DNA of 23,586 bases, from positions 1 through 23,586 of the IMG/VR virus record IMGVR_UViG_3300037086_000013, one strand, 5' to 3'. Source of the DNA: a virus. The position numbers and the translations under genes were made by a program. Below are positions 6,852-15,602 of this stretch, piece after piece (position 1 is the first letter of the stretch; the number at the start of each line of letters is the position of its first letter). The notes beneath the pieces were generated by a model. The model was not told the DNA's origin and made no database searches. It was given only the letters and a program-made list of their open reading frames with translations.

Positions 6852-8215
6852 TAAATGCCTCCCTTAGCGGCTGCAAGTACTTGTTCGAGTTCTGAGGCTC
6901 GAGCTGCGAGTTTCTGTATTACTTTTAAATAATCAGGCGTAGCTGGTTCCTGGGCATTAGCTGCTTGAGCTGCTGCTGGAGCTTGAGCAGCTGGCACGTC
7001 TGCTATTGGGTCTGGCAAAGGAGTGCCCGGTGGGAGGCCCTCGTTTTTAGCCTGTGCCAGCTGTTTAAGCTTAGCCAGTACTTCGTCCATGTTAAACTTG
7101 TGTCCGTCTTTGCCTGTAAGAGGTACTACTGCTTCTGGTCCTCTTTCTCCTACAATATATTTCTGTGGTCCCTTGTTGGCAATGTCACCTTCTCCAGCAA
7201 ACATTGCTAACATTGGAAGCATTTGACCTATACCACCAGCAGCTCCACCAGCTCCCGCTGCTGCACCACCAGCCATTCCAGCTGCTCCTCCACCTCCACC
7301 ACTGCCCATTAAGGCTGCTGGGTCTGCTCCAGCTTGTGCTCCTGGTTTAAACTTACCCAATAGTTTAGTAAAGCCACTAGTATCTGGTGCGGGGTTCTGT
7401 ACGGCTGATGGGTCTGGTTGTGTTGCTGCTTGTTGTTGAGGTGCCTGCTTAAATGAACCCAATACTCCCTTGAGTTTGTCTATAGCTGATGTCTGTCCCT
7501 CGTCTCCACCTTGTCCACTCTGGTCAATAACACCTCCCTCGTCCAACATTCCAGCTACTGCACCTGCAGCCTGAGCGAGACCTGACCAGGCATTAGAGTT
7601 ATTCTGAGCCGCTTGTCCGTAGACACCAGCTCTCTGAGAAGCAATGTTTGAAGCTGTATTAGACTGTTGAGCAGCAACATTAGCTTCCTGACCCTGTTGT
7701 GCAAGGCCTCTAGCTCCTGCTGCACTCTCCTGTCCAGTCAATCCTTGTATTCTATTTTGTTCAGTATTCTGGTAGCGGTTTTCACCACTCTCTAGGGCAC
7801 TGCCGTAAGAAGAGCCGTAGGTAGAAGCCGCTCCTCTGCCTCCTGCTAGACCTGAGGCAGCTCTATTAAAGCCACCCGCTCTAGCTGCTGAGGCTCCTGC
7901 TGTAGCTGCTCCACTGGCTGCTCTATTGGCTGTTTCACCAGCCTGGTCTTCTGCAGCTGCTCTAGCGTCTTTCTGTTGCTGTGCGGCAGATTTAGAGAGT
8001 TCACCCATGGCCATTCCACCGTACTGGTCACGCTCAGTGTTAGCCAGTTTCTGTTGTTCTTGAGCAGTGGTTTTCATGGCTTGGTCTTCGTTGTAGAGAC
8101 CTTCTTCGCGCTTAATGGCCTCTTCTTGTTTGTCTTGAGCATTGCGCTTATTTTTGCCCGTTATGTCGTCCCACCACCCACTTATTCCCGCGCCGACGTC
8201 GTCAAAAAAACCCAT
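6851..8215 (-). CDS. Candidate internal virion protein with tape-measure-like GERGPEAVVPL motif (454 aa)
   Basis: The N-terminus MGFFDDVG and the following Ala/Gln/Glu-rich helical region (20-220) are of the type seen in podoviral internal proteins. LDEGGVI lies at 224-230. A poly-Gly/Ala stretch follows at about 304-330. FAGEGDIANKGPQKYIVGERGPEAVVPL-type sequence occupies 339-366; its GERGPEAVVPL end is a signature known from the C-terminal part of many phage tape-measure proteins. The C-terminus (378-454) is helical. With no long tail present, this is unlikely to be a tape measure, and a capsid-internal or ejected protein is more likely. It starts at ATG 8215 behind AAGGAG, fused to the stop of the giant gene (TAAGGAG). 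Confidence 0.78.
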   Translation of the reverse strand: MGFFDDVGAGISGWWDDITGKNKRNAQDKQEEAIKREEGLYNEDQAMKTTAQEQQKLANTERDQYGGMAMGELSKSAAQQQKDARAAAEDQAGETANRAASGAATAGASAARAGGFNRAASGLAGGRGAASTYGSSYGSALESGENRYQNTEQNRIQGLTGQESAAGARGLAQQGQEANVAAQQSNTASNIASQRAGVYGQAAQNNSNAWSGLAQAAGAVAGMLDEGGVIDQSGQGGDEGQTSAIDKLKGVLGSFKQAPQQQAATQPDPSAVQNPAPDTSGFTKLLGKFKPGAQAGADPAALMGSGGGGGAAGMAGGAAAGAGGAAGGIGQMLPMLAMFAGEGDIANKGPQKYIVGERGPEAVVPLTGKDGHKFNMDEVLAKLKQLAQAKNEGLPPGTPLPDPIADVPAAQAPAAAQAANAQEPATPDYLKVIQKLAARASELEQVLAAAKGGI

Positions 8216-8225
8216 GTTAGTCTCC

Positions 8226-11200
8226 TTACCTGCTGGCCCTAGGAGCGACTGTCGCGGCGACGTCGTCCTTGAGCTCTAGCTGCGCTGAGAGCAGCACTAT
8301 TTTGTTGTTTGCTGTAATACCTACACTGGTTGCCAATGAACGCTGCTGTTGTGGCTGGAGCCTTCTTCGTACTATTCCATTAGTGCTCCAGTCGTTTGTA
8401 TTAATGGCCCATGTCACTTCTTGCAGCTTCTCGCCATTCTCGTCAATAGTGTATACTCTACCAGCCACTGTCATAGCCTCTTTAGCTGCTGAATGGAATG
8501 TTAACACAATACTGCCTATAATGGACTTCTGGTTGCCCATTTGTCCGAAGTAACCTGATTGCCATGTAAATGGTACAACTGTGCTGCCTGAGAGTGGTTG
8601 CCACGTGTAACGCCACTTAGTTGTGTCATTGCTGATTACTATTCCACCAGTGGTTGTATACAATATAGTGTTCGTTTGGTTAACCTTCTTGGCATTCCTT
8701 GTAATAATCTTGTCCAATATAAACAGAAACTCGTCAGGTGTTTGTAATAAGAGGCCATTGTCGTGTACATTGTACACTCCATTTTGTATTACTGTCTCTT
8801 TATTGAAGCGCTGGCCTTTAGTCAGCTGTGCTCCACCATTGAATGTCCACATGCTGTTGTCGTAGCTACTTAGGAAGAAAATGTCGGTTGGTCCTGAGGC
8901 TATATACTGCAGACCACTGCCAATGGCTATTCTGCTTCTGCCACTAACTAGGCCATCCGTCATTTCTACTCTGTAAATAAAGTCACCGTCAAATAGGTAG
9001 TCTTGTGCAAAGAGGTAAAATGGAGTATACTGTCCTTGTATTTCATTGCCTGAGAGGAAGCCGTCATAGAAGTTAACTACACCATATATTGGTCCAGTAT
9101 TATAGTCACTCGTCATGAAGATGGTGCTTATTGGTGTAATGACTGCTTTGTTGAGGTACTGGAAGCCTATAGCAAATGGCAGGTTGTCATTGAAGGCGTA
9201 CGCTGCTCCAGCGAGTGCTGGGTTAGGCAGCTCTGAACCGTCTGAGAGAGTAGTACTCCAGTATACTGGAGCTCCACCTACAACCTGTCCAATATACACG
9301 TCTATGCCGTACTTAGGAGTTACTGTCCTGCTGCCTGCTATTGCTGTACCTATGACCTGGTAGTTAGTTGACACCGGGCTAGCAATAGTAACTGTCTTAA
9401 AGTTTACGTCTACTGAGTTGCTGTACTTGCCTTGCAGTATAGAAGCCATTTGCCAGCCACCTGCTGTAGGTGCCGCTGTACTTGTGAAGTACATTCTGCC
9501 ATTGTAGTCTACTGAGCCCAGTTCCAGAGTGCTGCTGATTGTATCTATAATGTTGAATGGGTAAATGGTGTTGAGCTTATACTCACGCTCACTAATCTGT
9601 TGTATTAGGTTAATTGGGCTTTCAGAGAGAGCCAATGCTTGGAACTGTCCATTAAACTGGTATAGAATACGGTTGTCTGCAACTACATGAGGAATGTAGT
9701 CCTGGTCGTACTCTCCTATATTAGTTAATAACACTCCTAGGTTGTCAGCCCCAGTTGTATTAGTGAGTGCTGCTGCTAGGGCTGCTTGAATGCCCTGTCC
9801 ATTTATTTGTCCCGTTGGTGTCCAAAGTACTCTCAGTTCATAAGGTACTGTAGGAGTTAGGCCGAATGCATTAGTCAGTTTGCCGTAGGCGTCAATCAGG
9901 GTATCAGTGTTGCTCTGGTAGACATTTATTGAAGTTAACTGAGGAGTTGTGTAGGTAGGGGCACTGTACTCCCAAATGTTGGTAGCACTACGTCCGTCCT
10001 TGAATGTAATGTCGGTGTAGCCCAGTCCTATATTGGAATGGAGCACCGTGGCACCTGGAGCAAACGTACTGCTGAAGACTACGTAGTTTGTGAAGGTGTT
10101 GAAGTCATTGTAGCCAGTCACTCCGTAGGCATTTAAAGTTGTGCCGTAGGTTATAGGTAGACTGCTGACCCATGCCCTGCTCTTACCGCCTGAAACTTGA
10201 ATGAGAGTGTAGCTGCCATTCAGAGCTGTCAGTTCATTGTCTAATGAGAGCCTATAGAACACACCCTCTGTGTTGTTTGTAATACCAAAGAGGTAGTATC
10301 CATTCTCAAACTTCCAGGCAAACACCTGTGCCAACTTTTGTTGAGGTAAAATAACCTGGTTAAGAATACCCGCTGAAGGAAAAAGCATGCTTTTTTGTAC
10401 TACAATATAAGGGGTATAGGCCTGTTCACTATACAGCGTGTTGTTATATACAATGGTAGCACCCCATGAGTAATACTTGGTAGCATTATTTGTACTTATT
10501 CCTATACCATAAGGGCCTGTTCCTACACCACCACCATTAGCAGCCCTCCATTGGCTGCCGTCAAATGAAGCTATAGCTCCTATGTATACAACAATACCAC
10601 CAACATAGTTTCCTCCTGAACCAGAGACTATTACATTACCACAATAACTAGTTAACCCAGTAATGTCACTATTAGTAGCACTAGCAGAAATGGGTGAATA
10701 GGCCAATTGAGTATTTACAACTCCAGCCACTGTGTTTTTTCCACACGCGGCTAATGAGGCCCATGGTCCTAATCCATTTCCAACACCTGAAGAGTTTACC
10801 CAGTTAACTGCGTCAAACGAAGCCATTAAACCAGTAACAGCTCCTACCATTAAATAGGAGCCGTATTGAGTAGCTGTGTATACAGCATTAGCACCGACTA
10901 CATTAGCATTGCATGCCGGAGTAGTAACACCAGTACCAGCCTCATTATAAGCATGCCAGCTCGCGGCCGACAAATAACCACCTAGTCCAGCTGCTCCACC
11001 TACCCAGAGAACAGTTGAGTTAGGACTGCCGGCAGGTGCGGTTGGGTAGGTATAAATACACATTGTGTATACATTATTAGCGCCTATAGGAGTAGTTACT
11101 GAAGCTTGTGCTATAGCACCACCAGAGTAGGTGTAATAGTTAACGTTACCAGCTCCACCTGCAAAATAGAGGTTATTATTGTACAGTTCCATACATGTAA

Positions 11201-14200
11201 TCGGTTGACCAGACCAATTTGCTGAAGCCCCACTGTTGTAGGGCCCTAAACCCGTGCCCGTTCCAGCATAAGTTTTCCAACCATTGACTGGGTCAAAACT
11301 ACTGACCATTCCATCAGTTGCTGCAGAAGCATTAATTGCTGCTCCACCAGCCACTACTAGCCAGTTATTATAAGATTTACCAGTAAATATATTTTTACCA
11401 TTTGCCATTATACCAGCAGCTACTAGAGTTGTTCCACCACCTCCACATGCAGCCGTTGAACCCCATGGACCTGTACCCACTCCACCATTCACTGTACCAC
11501 CTAAAAGAGTAGGAGGACTATTGGCTCCTCCAGAAGGGTAAGCCCAATCTGTACCGTCAAATGAAGCGAGGTTATTGCCTGCTGCATAAATCAGGTACTG
11601 GTTATATTGAAAAACTATAGGACTATTAATACTATTGCTGGGCAATTGCCAGTTGAAGTAAGACATTGGTACATTCTTTTTAGTGTATACTTGTTCAAAT
11701 GTCTCCGCCACTGGGTCATAAGAGAAAATAGCATTGTTACCTACCACTGTGGCATTATTTAAAGCGCTAGTTAATACATTTCCAGCAAAGAGTATTCTAC
11801 TGCCCAGCACTGCTGTTTTACCAGCTACTCCATAGTCTAGTGCTCCAAGAGAGTTTTTAAATGGACCAGCAGCAGAGAATGTGGCGCTGTAGGGTGTCCA
11901 AATAGAACCATTCCAATTAGCAATATAACCACCCGAACCTGAAATAATAAGCTTACTACCTAGAGTAGAAGCCCCACCTTGCCCAACCTGATTAATAGGA
12001 GCACCATTACTCCATGGACCAGTTCCTGTGCCTGTTCCATCAGAGTATTTCCAGTTAGCACCGTCCCATGAACGTACTTTGCCTGTAACACCAGAAACTA
12101 TTAAGTACGTACTGTAAGAAAGAATGAAAGCTGAACTGCTAATCTGATTGTCGAATGGACCAGTTCCTGTACCTGTTGCGTCGTAGTTTTTCCAATTGCT
12201 TCCGTCCCACGAACCAACACCACCAAAGCCAGGGCTGCTGACTACCAAATAAGAGCCCCAGGTATATGCAGTTCTAGTAGCTCCCCAACTGAAACCTGAA
12301 CCTGGGTGAGGCACTACACCAACATTAGTAAAAGGACCAGTTCCTGTTCCAGTACCATTCCAATACTTCCAGTTAGCACCGTCCCATGAAGACATTGTTT
12401 CACCACCCCAAACTATTAAGAATGTTAAATAAGTGGTTAAGGTTGTCATGACGTCAAATGTATTACCAAAGAGAGAGGTGCCATTACTGTACGGACCAGT
12501 TCCTGTACCTGTACCGTCCCAGTTCTTCCAATTGGCTCCGTCCCATGAAGCTATACGGTTGTAAGAAGAAGTATTGTTGTAGTCACACGCACCAACCACC
12601 AGCTTAGTACCAAAAGTTGTCATTGTACCTATTCCAATGCCCGGGTGGTCTAGACCAGTAGCAGTACCATTATTAAATGGACCAGTTCCTGTGCCTGTTC
12701 CATCAGAGTATTTCCAGTTAGCACCGTCCCATGAAGTTAGTTTTCCACTCTCTCCTGCTACTATATAGTAAGCACCAAAAACATTTGAAGTGAAAATCTG
12801 ATGACCAACACCAGCATTCCATGGTCCTGTTCCAGTTCCTGTACCGTCATAATTTTTCCATGCTGAACCGTCATAAGAGAACACTCGACCAACTAGTGTT
12901 GAGAAGACTACGGTAGTACCAAAAATGACACTGTCACTAATGTCAGCTCCACCTGAATGGGTACCCGCGTCATAGGGTTGAATGGTTGGTATAGCGGCAT
13001 TATAGTTTATCCACGTAGAAGCAGCAATACTCATGCTGCCCATTTTTCCGTTATTTGAAACTACAAATAGACGTCCACCACTCACAAAAAATGAGGCTAT
13101 AGCATCTGTTCCAACTACCGTTTGATTATTAGCAGGAATGTTTATACCAGTACCGGCTGAATTATATGAATACCACCCGAAAGCCCAACCCAAAAAAGTA
13201 GCCATGAGACCGGTGTTAGCTCCAAAGGAGAGATTACCGTATGACTGCATTGCATTTATGTCTTGACTATTTATTATAGTTGCAGGTGTTCCAGGTGGAC
13301 CAGCACTATAAGTAGAAGGCCCTGTTCCAGCCCCACTACCGTCGTAGTTTTTCCAGTTATACCCGTCATAAGAAGCTATTCTTCCTCCAGCTCCTGCCAC
13401 CACAATAGAAGTAGTAGCAGTAGCTTTGTAAATATAAAGAGTTGTCGCTCCAGTACCACCCAGAGCAAAATAAGTACCACTTGAAGACACCGCAGCCGCC
13501 AACCCTGCTGAAATAGAGGGTGGAGTGACTACATTTGGAAGGTTGTATCCAGTAATACCAACACTTATTAATTCAAAAGGAGTAGTAGCTGTTGCCATGA
13601 AGAAACCTATAGAGGCCCATGACTGGACAGCATACGGTAATCTGTCTAGAGCATTGACTGCATTTCCTGGAGCTACTATAAAGTTACTAGCGTAAAAATA
13701 ACCACCATTCTGTACCTGGTACTCTCTGAGGAATGGAGCACCAGTACAACCAACCATTAACCAACGCCCACCGTTGTCGTACTTAACACAAGTACCAGCA
13801 GTAACCGGCAATGTTCCTGGGTCTGTTTGTTTGGTCCAAACACCAGCAACCAAGAAATAAGTAGTCATGAATGGTGTGGTTGCATGACTAATAGTAACCG
13901 GGTAAGAATTATTTGTAGGGAAGGTTGGGTCTGTACTAAAATCTATTCCACTAGCTGCTCCAGTGGGTGTAACAACTGCTGTAGTCATTGCAGTAAAAGT
14001 GTCACCCGAACGGCTGTATATTCTATAATAAGGAGCACCAGTACAGGACACTCCCAAATACACATTGCCTGGACTGAAAGAACAGCCTGTTCCCTGTGTA
14101 ACTGGCAGTACCACTGGGTCAGCAAGTTTAGTAAAAGTGTCACCTGAGCGCTTATAAATAGTAACGAATGGTGTGGTTGCATGGGCACATGCCAGATAAC

Positions 14201-15593
14201 TGTCACTGTCAGACCAGCTGAGGCCATATACCTGACCAGCTGGCAGTGTTAATGGGTTAGTTAGTTTAGTGAATGTGTCACCTGACCTCTTGTATATAGT
14301 CACAAAAGGAGTTGCCTGACTGCCAACTGCAAGGTACGTGGTACTTTGACTGAATGCTGCTGCTGTGGCCTGAGTTCCGGCTGGCATTGTTCCAGGGTCG
14401 GCTAGTTTAACTAACACAGGAATAGCGGTATTTGAACTCAAATCTGTAATGGTGTATATTGAATTTCCAGATATAGCTGTTCCATTATTCGCCAAAGACG
14501 TTGTGCCGGCTCCTGGAGCATTATAGTTGGTCCACCGTGCTGTTATACTGTCATAGTACCCAATTCCACCATTAGAACTACCCAGTACTAAACGAGTGCC
14601 CACAACCGCGGCAGCCGTTATAGTATTGTTTAGTACTGTATTGTTTGCAGAAATGTTTATACCAGTTCCTGTTCCAGTACCATTCCAATTTTTCCAAGCA
14701 GCACCGTCATATGAAGCTAAATATACACTAGAAGTAACTATTAACCATGTACCGTATTGTAGTATATTTGTAACAGCTCCCACTAGACCACCCGTTCCTG
14801 CTAATGCCACTCCATTGTCATGAGGTCCTAAGCCTAGTCCTGAACCATCTGGGTATTTATAGTTGCCGTATTGGTCTACTGAAAAAATTTTTTGGTCTTG
14901 TGTACCAAATACTACAAATGACAGTCCACCAAATGTATAACTACCGGTAGCCGTAATAGTGTAGTTAGTCAGGTTGCTGTACTTAAGCTGGACCTGAGCT
15001 GCTGCTGCTTCTTTCAGGAAGAAGACCTGCTGGCCAGTCTTGAGCACAAACTCTTGCTGGTCAGCGTAGTGCATTGGTTGGTAGCGTACAAAGTTTAATG
15101 AAGTGTAGGCCGTAGTCAGAGTGCTGAGGGTACTAAAGGTTACTGAGCGAGTGTGTAGTGTGACCAGTGCAGTTGAGAGTTCTGAAATGGTTACTGTGGC
15201 TCCGTCAATCTTGCAAGTTATAAAGGTACCGTCAACTGTTTCAGCAATGTCGTCGTAGCCTGGTATCTGCTCTCTCAGCGTCACACCAACTGCAGACACT
15301 TGTCCCAGTGTCACGTCTGCTCCTACTCCGTCACCGAGCTTGACTGTTCGTAAATGAGAGGAGGGCGAGGTCAGAGTAATTACTTTATTGTCTTCTGTAA
15401 CGTAGTGCGCACCTGCGTCTGCGTAGGACAGCTCTTGCTCGTAAATGTTTGTGAGACCGCCCTCTCTCTCTATACCTGTATTCTGCGGATGTTTAACTGC
15501 TGTGTCTTGAAATGAGTGCGGAACTTGGTCCACGTCTTCTGTACAGACGGAGTTAATGAGAGCTATTTCTGCTTTCTGTCCTGGAAATGCCAT
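8226..15593 (-). CDS. Giant tail nozzle/stabilisation-like protein with inserted propeller repeats (2455 aa)
   Basis: Three parts can be seen. Residues 1 to about 235 hold a beta-rich N-terminus with HPQNTGIEREGGLTNIYEQE, and about 1740-2455 a beta-rich C-terminus (EYDQDYIPHVVADNRILYQF; FVRYQPMHYAD occurs in the N-part) ending in a short-strand segment NNKIVLLSAQLEL. Together, about 950 residues, they fit the size and position of podoviral nozzle/stabilisation proteins (T7 gp12, P22 gp10), themselves propeller proteins; this assignment is inference. Between them lie about 1500 residues of propeller-like repeats: about 20 copies centred on S(W/Y/F)DG..WK.(Y/W)DGTGTGTGP, and a separate block of YKRSGDTFTKL repeats (about 388-628). 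No signal peptide is seen. It starts at ATG 15593 with AAGGAG fused to the adaptor stop. It follows the adaptor and precedes the internal proteins, as in T7-like phages. It could instead be a large tail-spike/adhesin; I rate nozzle-plus-adhesin insertion highest. Confidence 0.75.
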   Translation of the reverse strand: MAFPGQKAEIALINSVCTEDVDQVPHSFQDTAVKHPQNTGIEREGGLTNIYEQELSYADAGAHYVTEDNKVITLTSPSSHLRTVKLGDGVGADVTLGQVSAVGVTLREQIPGYDDIAETVDGTFITCKIDGATVTISELSTALVTLHTRSVTFSTLSTLTTAYTSLNFVRYQPMHYADQQEFVLKTGQQVFFLKEAAAAQVQLKYSNLTNYTITATGSYTFGGLSFVVFGTQDQKIFSVDQYGNYKYPDGSGLGLGPHDNGVALAGTGGLVGAVTNILQYGTWLIVTSSVYLASYDGAAWKNWNGTGTGTGINISANNTVLNNTITAAAVVGTRLVLGSSNGGIGYYDSITARWTNYNAPGAGTTSLANNGTAISGNSIYTITDLSSNTAIPVLVKLADPGTMPAGTQATAAAFSQSTTYLAVGSQATPFVTIYKRSGDTFTKLTNPLTLPAGQVYGLSWSDSDSYLACAHATTPFVTIYKRSGDTFTKLADPVVLPVTQGTGCSFSPGNVYLGVSCTGAPYYRIYSRSGDTFTAMTTAVVTPTGAASGIDFSTDPTFPTNNSYPVTISHATTPFMTTYFLVAGVWTKQTDPGTLPVTAGTCVKYDNGGRWLMVGCTGAPFLREYQVQNGGYFYASNFIVAPGNAVNALDRLPYAVQSWASIGFFMATATTPFELISVGITGYNLPNVVTPPSISAGLAAAVSSSGTYFALGGTGATTLYIYKATATTSIVVAGAGGRIASYDGYNWKNYDGSGAGTGPSTYSAGPPGTPATIINSQDINAMQSYGNLSFGANTGLMATFLGWAFGWYSYNSAGTGINIPANNQTVVGTDAIASFFVSGGRLFVVSNNGKMGSMSIAASTWINYNAAIPTIQPYDAGTHSGGADISDSVIFGTTVVFSTLVGRVFSYDGSAWKNYDGTGTGTGPWNAGVGHQIFTSNVFGAYYIVAGESGKLTSWDGANWKYSDGTGTGTGPFNNGTATGLDHPGIGIGTMTTFGTKLVVGACDYNNTSSYNRIASWDGANWKNWDGTGTGTGPYSNGTSLFGNTFDVMTTLTTYLTFLIVWGGETMSSWDGANWKYWNGTGTGTGPFTNVGVVPHPGSGFSWGATRTAYTWGSYLVVSSPGFGGVGSWDGSNWKNYDATGTGTGPFDNQISSSAFILSYSTYLIVSGVTGKVRSWDGANWKYSDGTGTGTGPWSNGAPINQVGQGGASTLGSKLIISGSGGYIANWNGSIWTPYSATFSAAGPFKNSLGALDYGVAGKTAVLGSRILFAGNVLTSALNNATVVGNNAIFSYDPVAETFEQVYTKKNVPMSYFNWQLPSNSINSPIVFQYNQYLIYAAGNNLASFDGTDWAYPSGGANSPPTLLGGTVNGGVGTGPWGSTAACGGGGTTLVAAGIMANGKNIFTGKSYNNWLVVAGGAAINASAATDGMVSSFDPVNGWKTYAGTGTGLGPYNSGASANWSGQPITCMELYNNNLYFAGGAGNVNYYTYSGGAIAQASVTTPIGANNVYTMCIYTYPTAPAGSPNSTVLWVGGAAGLGGYLSAASWHAYNEAGTGVTTPACNANVVGANAVYTATQYGSYLMVGAVTGLMASFDAVNWVNSSGVGNGLGPWASLAACGKNTVAGVVNTQLAYSPISASATNSDITGLTSYCGNVIVSGSGGNYVGGIVVYIGAIASFDGSQWRAANGGGVGTGPYGIGISTNNATKYYSWGATIVYNNTLYSEQAYTPYIVVQKSMLFPSAGILNQVILPQQKLAQVFAWKFENGYYLFGITNNTEGVFYRLSLDNELTALNGSYTLIQVSGGKSRAWVSSLPITYGTTLNAYGVTGYNDFNTFTNYVVFSSTFAPGATVLHSNIGLGYTDITFKDGRSATNIWEYSAPTYTTPQLTSINVYQSNTDTLIDAYGKLTNAFGLTPTVPYELRVLWTPTGQINGQGIQAALAAALTNTTGADNLGVLLTNIGEYDQDYIPHVVADNRILYQFNGQFQALALSESPINLIQQISEREYKLNTIYPFNIIDTISSTLELGSVDYNGRMYFTSTAAPTAGGWQMASILQGKYSNSVDVNFKTVTIASPVSTNYQVIGTAIAGSRTVTPKYGIDVYIGQVVGGAPVYWSTTLSDGSELPNPALAGAAYAFNDNLPFAIGFQYLNKAVITPISTIFMTSDYNTGPIYGVVNFYDGFLSGNEIQGQYTPFYLFAQDYLFDGDFIYRVEMTDGLVSGRSRIAIGSGLQYIASGPTDIFFLSSYDNSMWTFNGGAQLTKGQRFNKETVIQNGVYNVHDNGLLLQTPDEFLFILDKIITRNAKKVNQTNTILYTTTGGIVISNDTTKWRYTWQPLSGSTVVPFTWQSGYFGQMGNQKSIIGSIVLTFHSAAKEAMTVAGRVYTIDENGEKLQEVTWAINTNDWSTNGIVRRRLQPQQQRSLATSVGITANNKIVLLSAQLELKDDVAATVAPRASR
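12014..12072 (-). repeat. 59-base perfect direct repeat, copy 1
   Basis: Bases 12014-12072 are identical to 12677-12735 (both start ATGGACCAGTTCC on the plus strand and end CCCATGAA). They encode the same SWDGANWKYSDGTGTGTGP segment of two propeller units about 220 residues apart. Most other copies differ at synonymous sites, so this identity implies a recent duplication or conversion. Confidence 0.9.
12677..12735 (-). repeat. 59-base perfect direct repeat, copy 2
   Basis: This is the partner of 12014-12072, 663 bases away and in the same orientation and reading frame. Recombination between the copies would remove or add 663 bases (221 codons, about four units) without breaking the frame. 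Confidence 0.9.
13710..14432 (-). repeat. YKRSGDTFTKL repeat block
   Basis: This second repeat class lies inside the giant protein at about residues 388-628. Five to six units of about 43-47 residues share TPF.TIYKRSGDTFTKL..P..LP....G..FS....YL.V. The clearest copies are coded at about 14259-14308, 14125-14176 and 13986-14036, spaced 134-139 bases. The pattern resembles WD40/lactonase-like blades. It interrupts the SWDGANWK series, which flanks it on both sides, so the two repeat families are nested. Confidence 0.85.
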
Positions 15594-15602
15594 GCCAGCT
15601 CC

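Larger units (their letters stand above)
10500..13410 (-). repeat. SWDGANWK..DGTGTGTGP propeller-like repeat array (main block)
   Basis: Within the giant protein (about residues 729-1698) a unit of 45-75 residues recurs about 17 times. Its core reads S(W/Y/F)DG..WK..DGTGTGTGPF.NG, followed by a strand pattern of the type TTFGT.LVVSG. The best copies are coded around 12860, 12730, 12540, 12390, 12200 and 12060; degenerate copies run to 10500. Three further copies lie before the second repeat class, coded around 14840, 14700 and 14540. The regular spacing and strand-turn pattern suggest blades of one or more beta-propellers. The synonymous codon differences between most copies mean the array is old, with local recent copying. 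Confidence 0.85.

Noticed and set aside
8664-8673. AACACTATAT on the minus strand, one base from the promoter core
   Set aside because: It lies in the middle of the giant gene's C-terminal coding region, lacks the G of GACAC and is not followed by a gene start nearby.
8500-15000. A CRISPR array, suggested by regular repeats
   Set aside because: The repeats are in frame, vary at synonymous sites and encode a conserved peptide; the spacing is 130-225 bases and no cas genes are present.
8226-15593. The giant gene as a tape-measure protein
   Set aside because: It is beta-rich with propeller-type repeats, not long helical, and there are no tail-tube or chaperone genes of a long tail.
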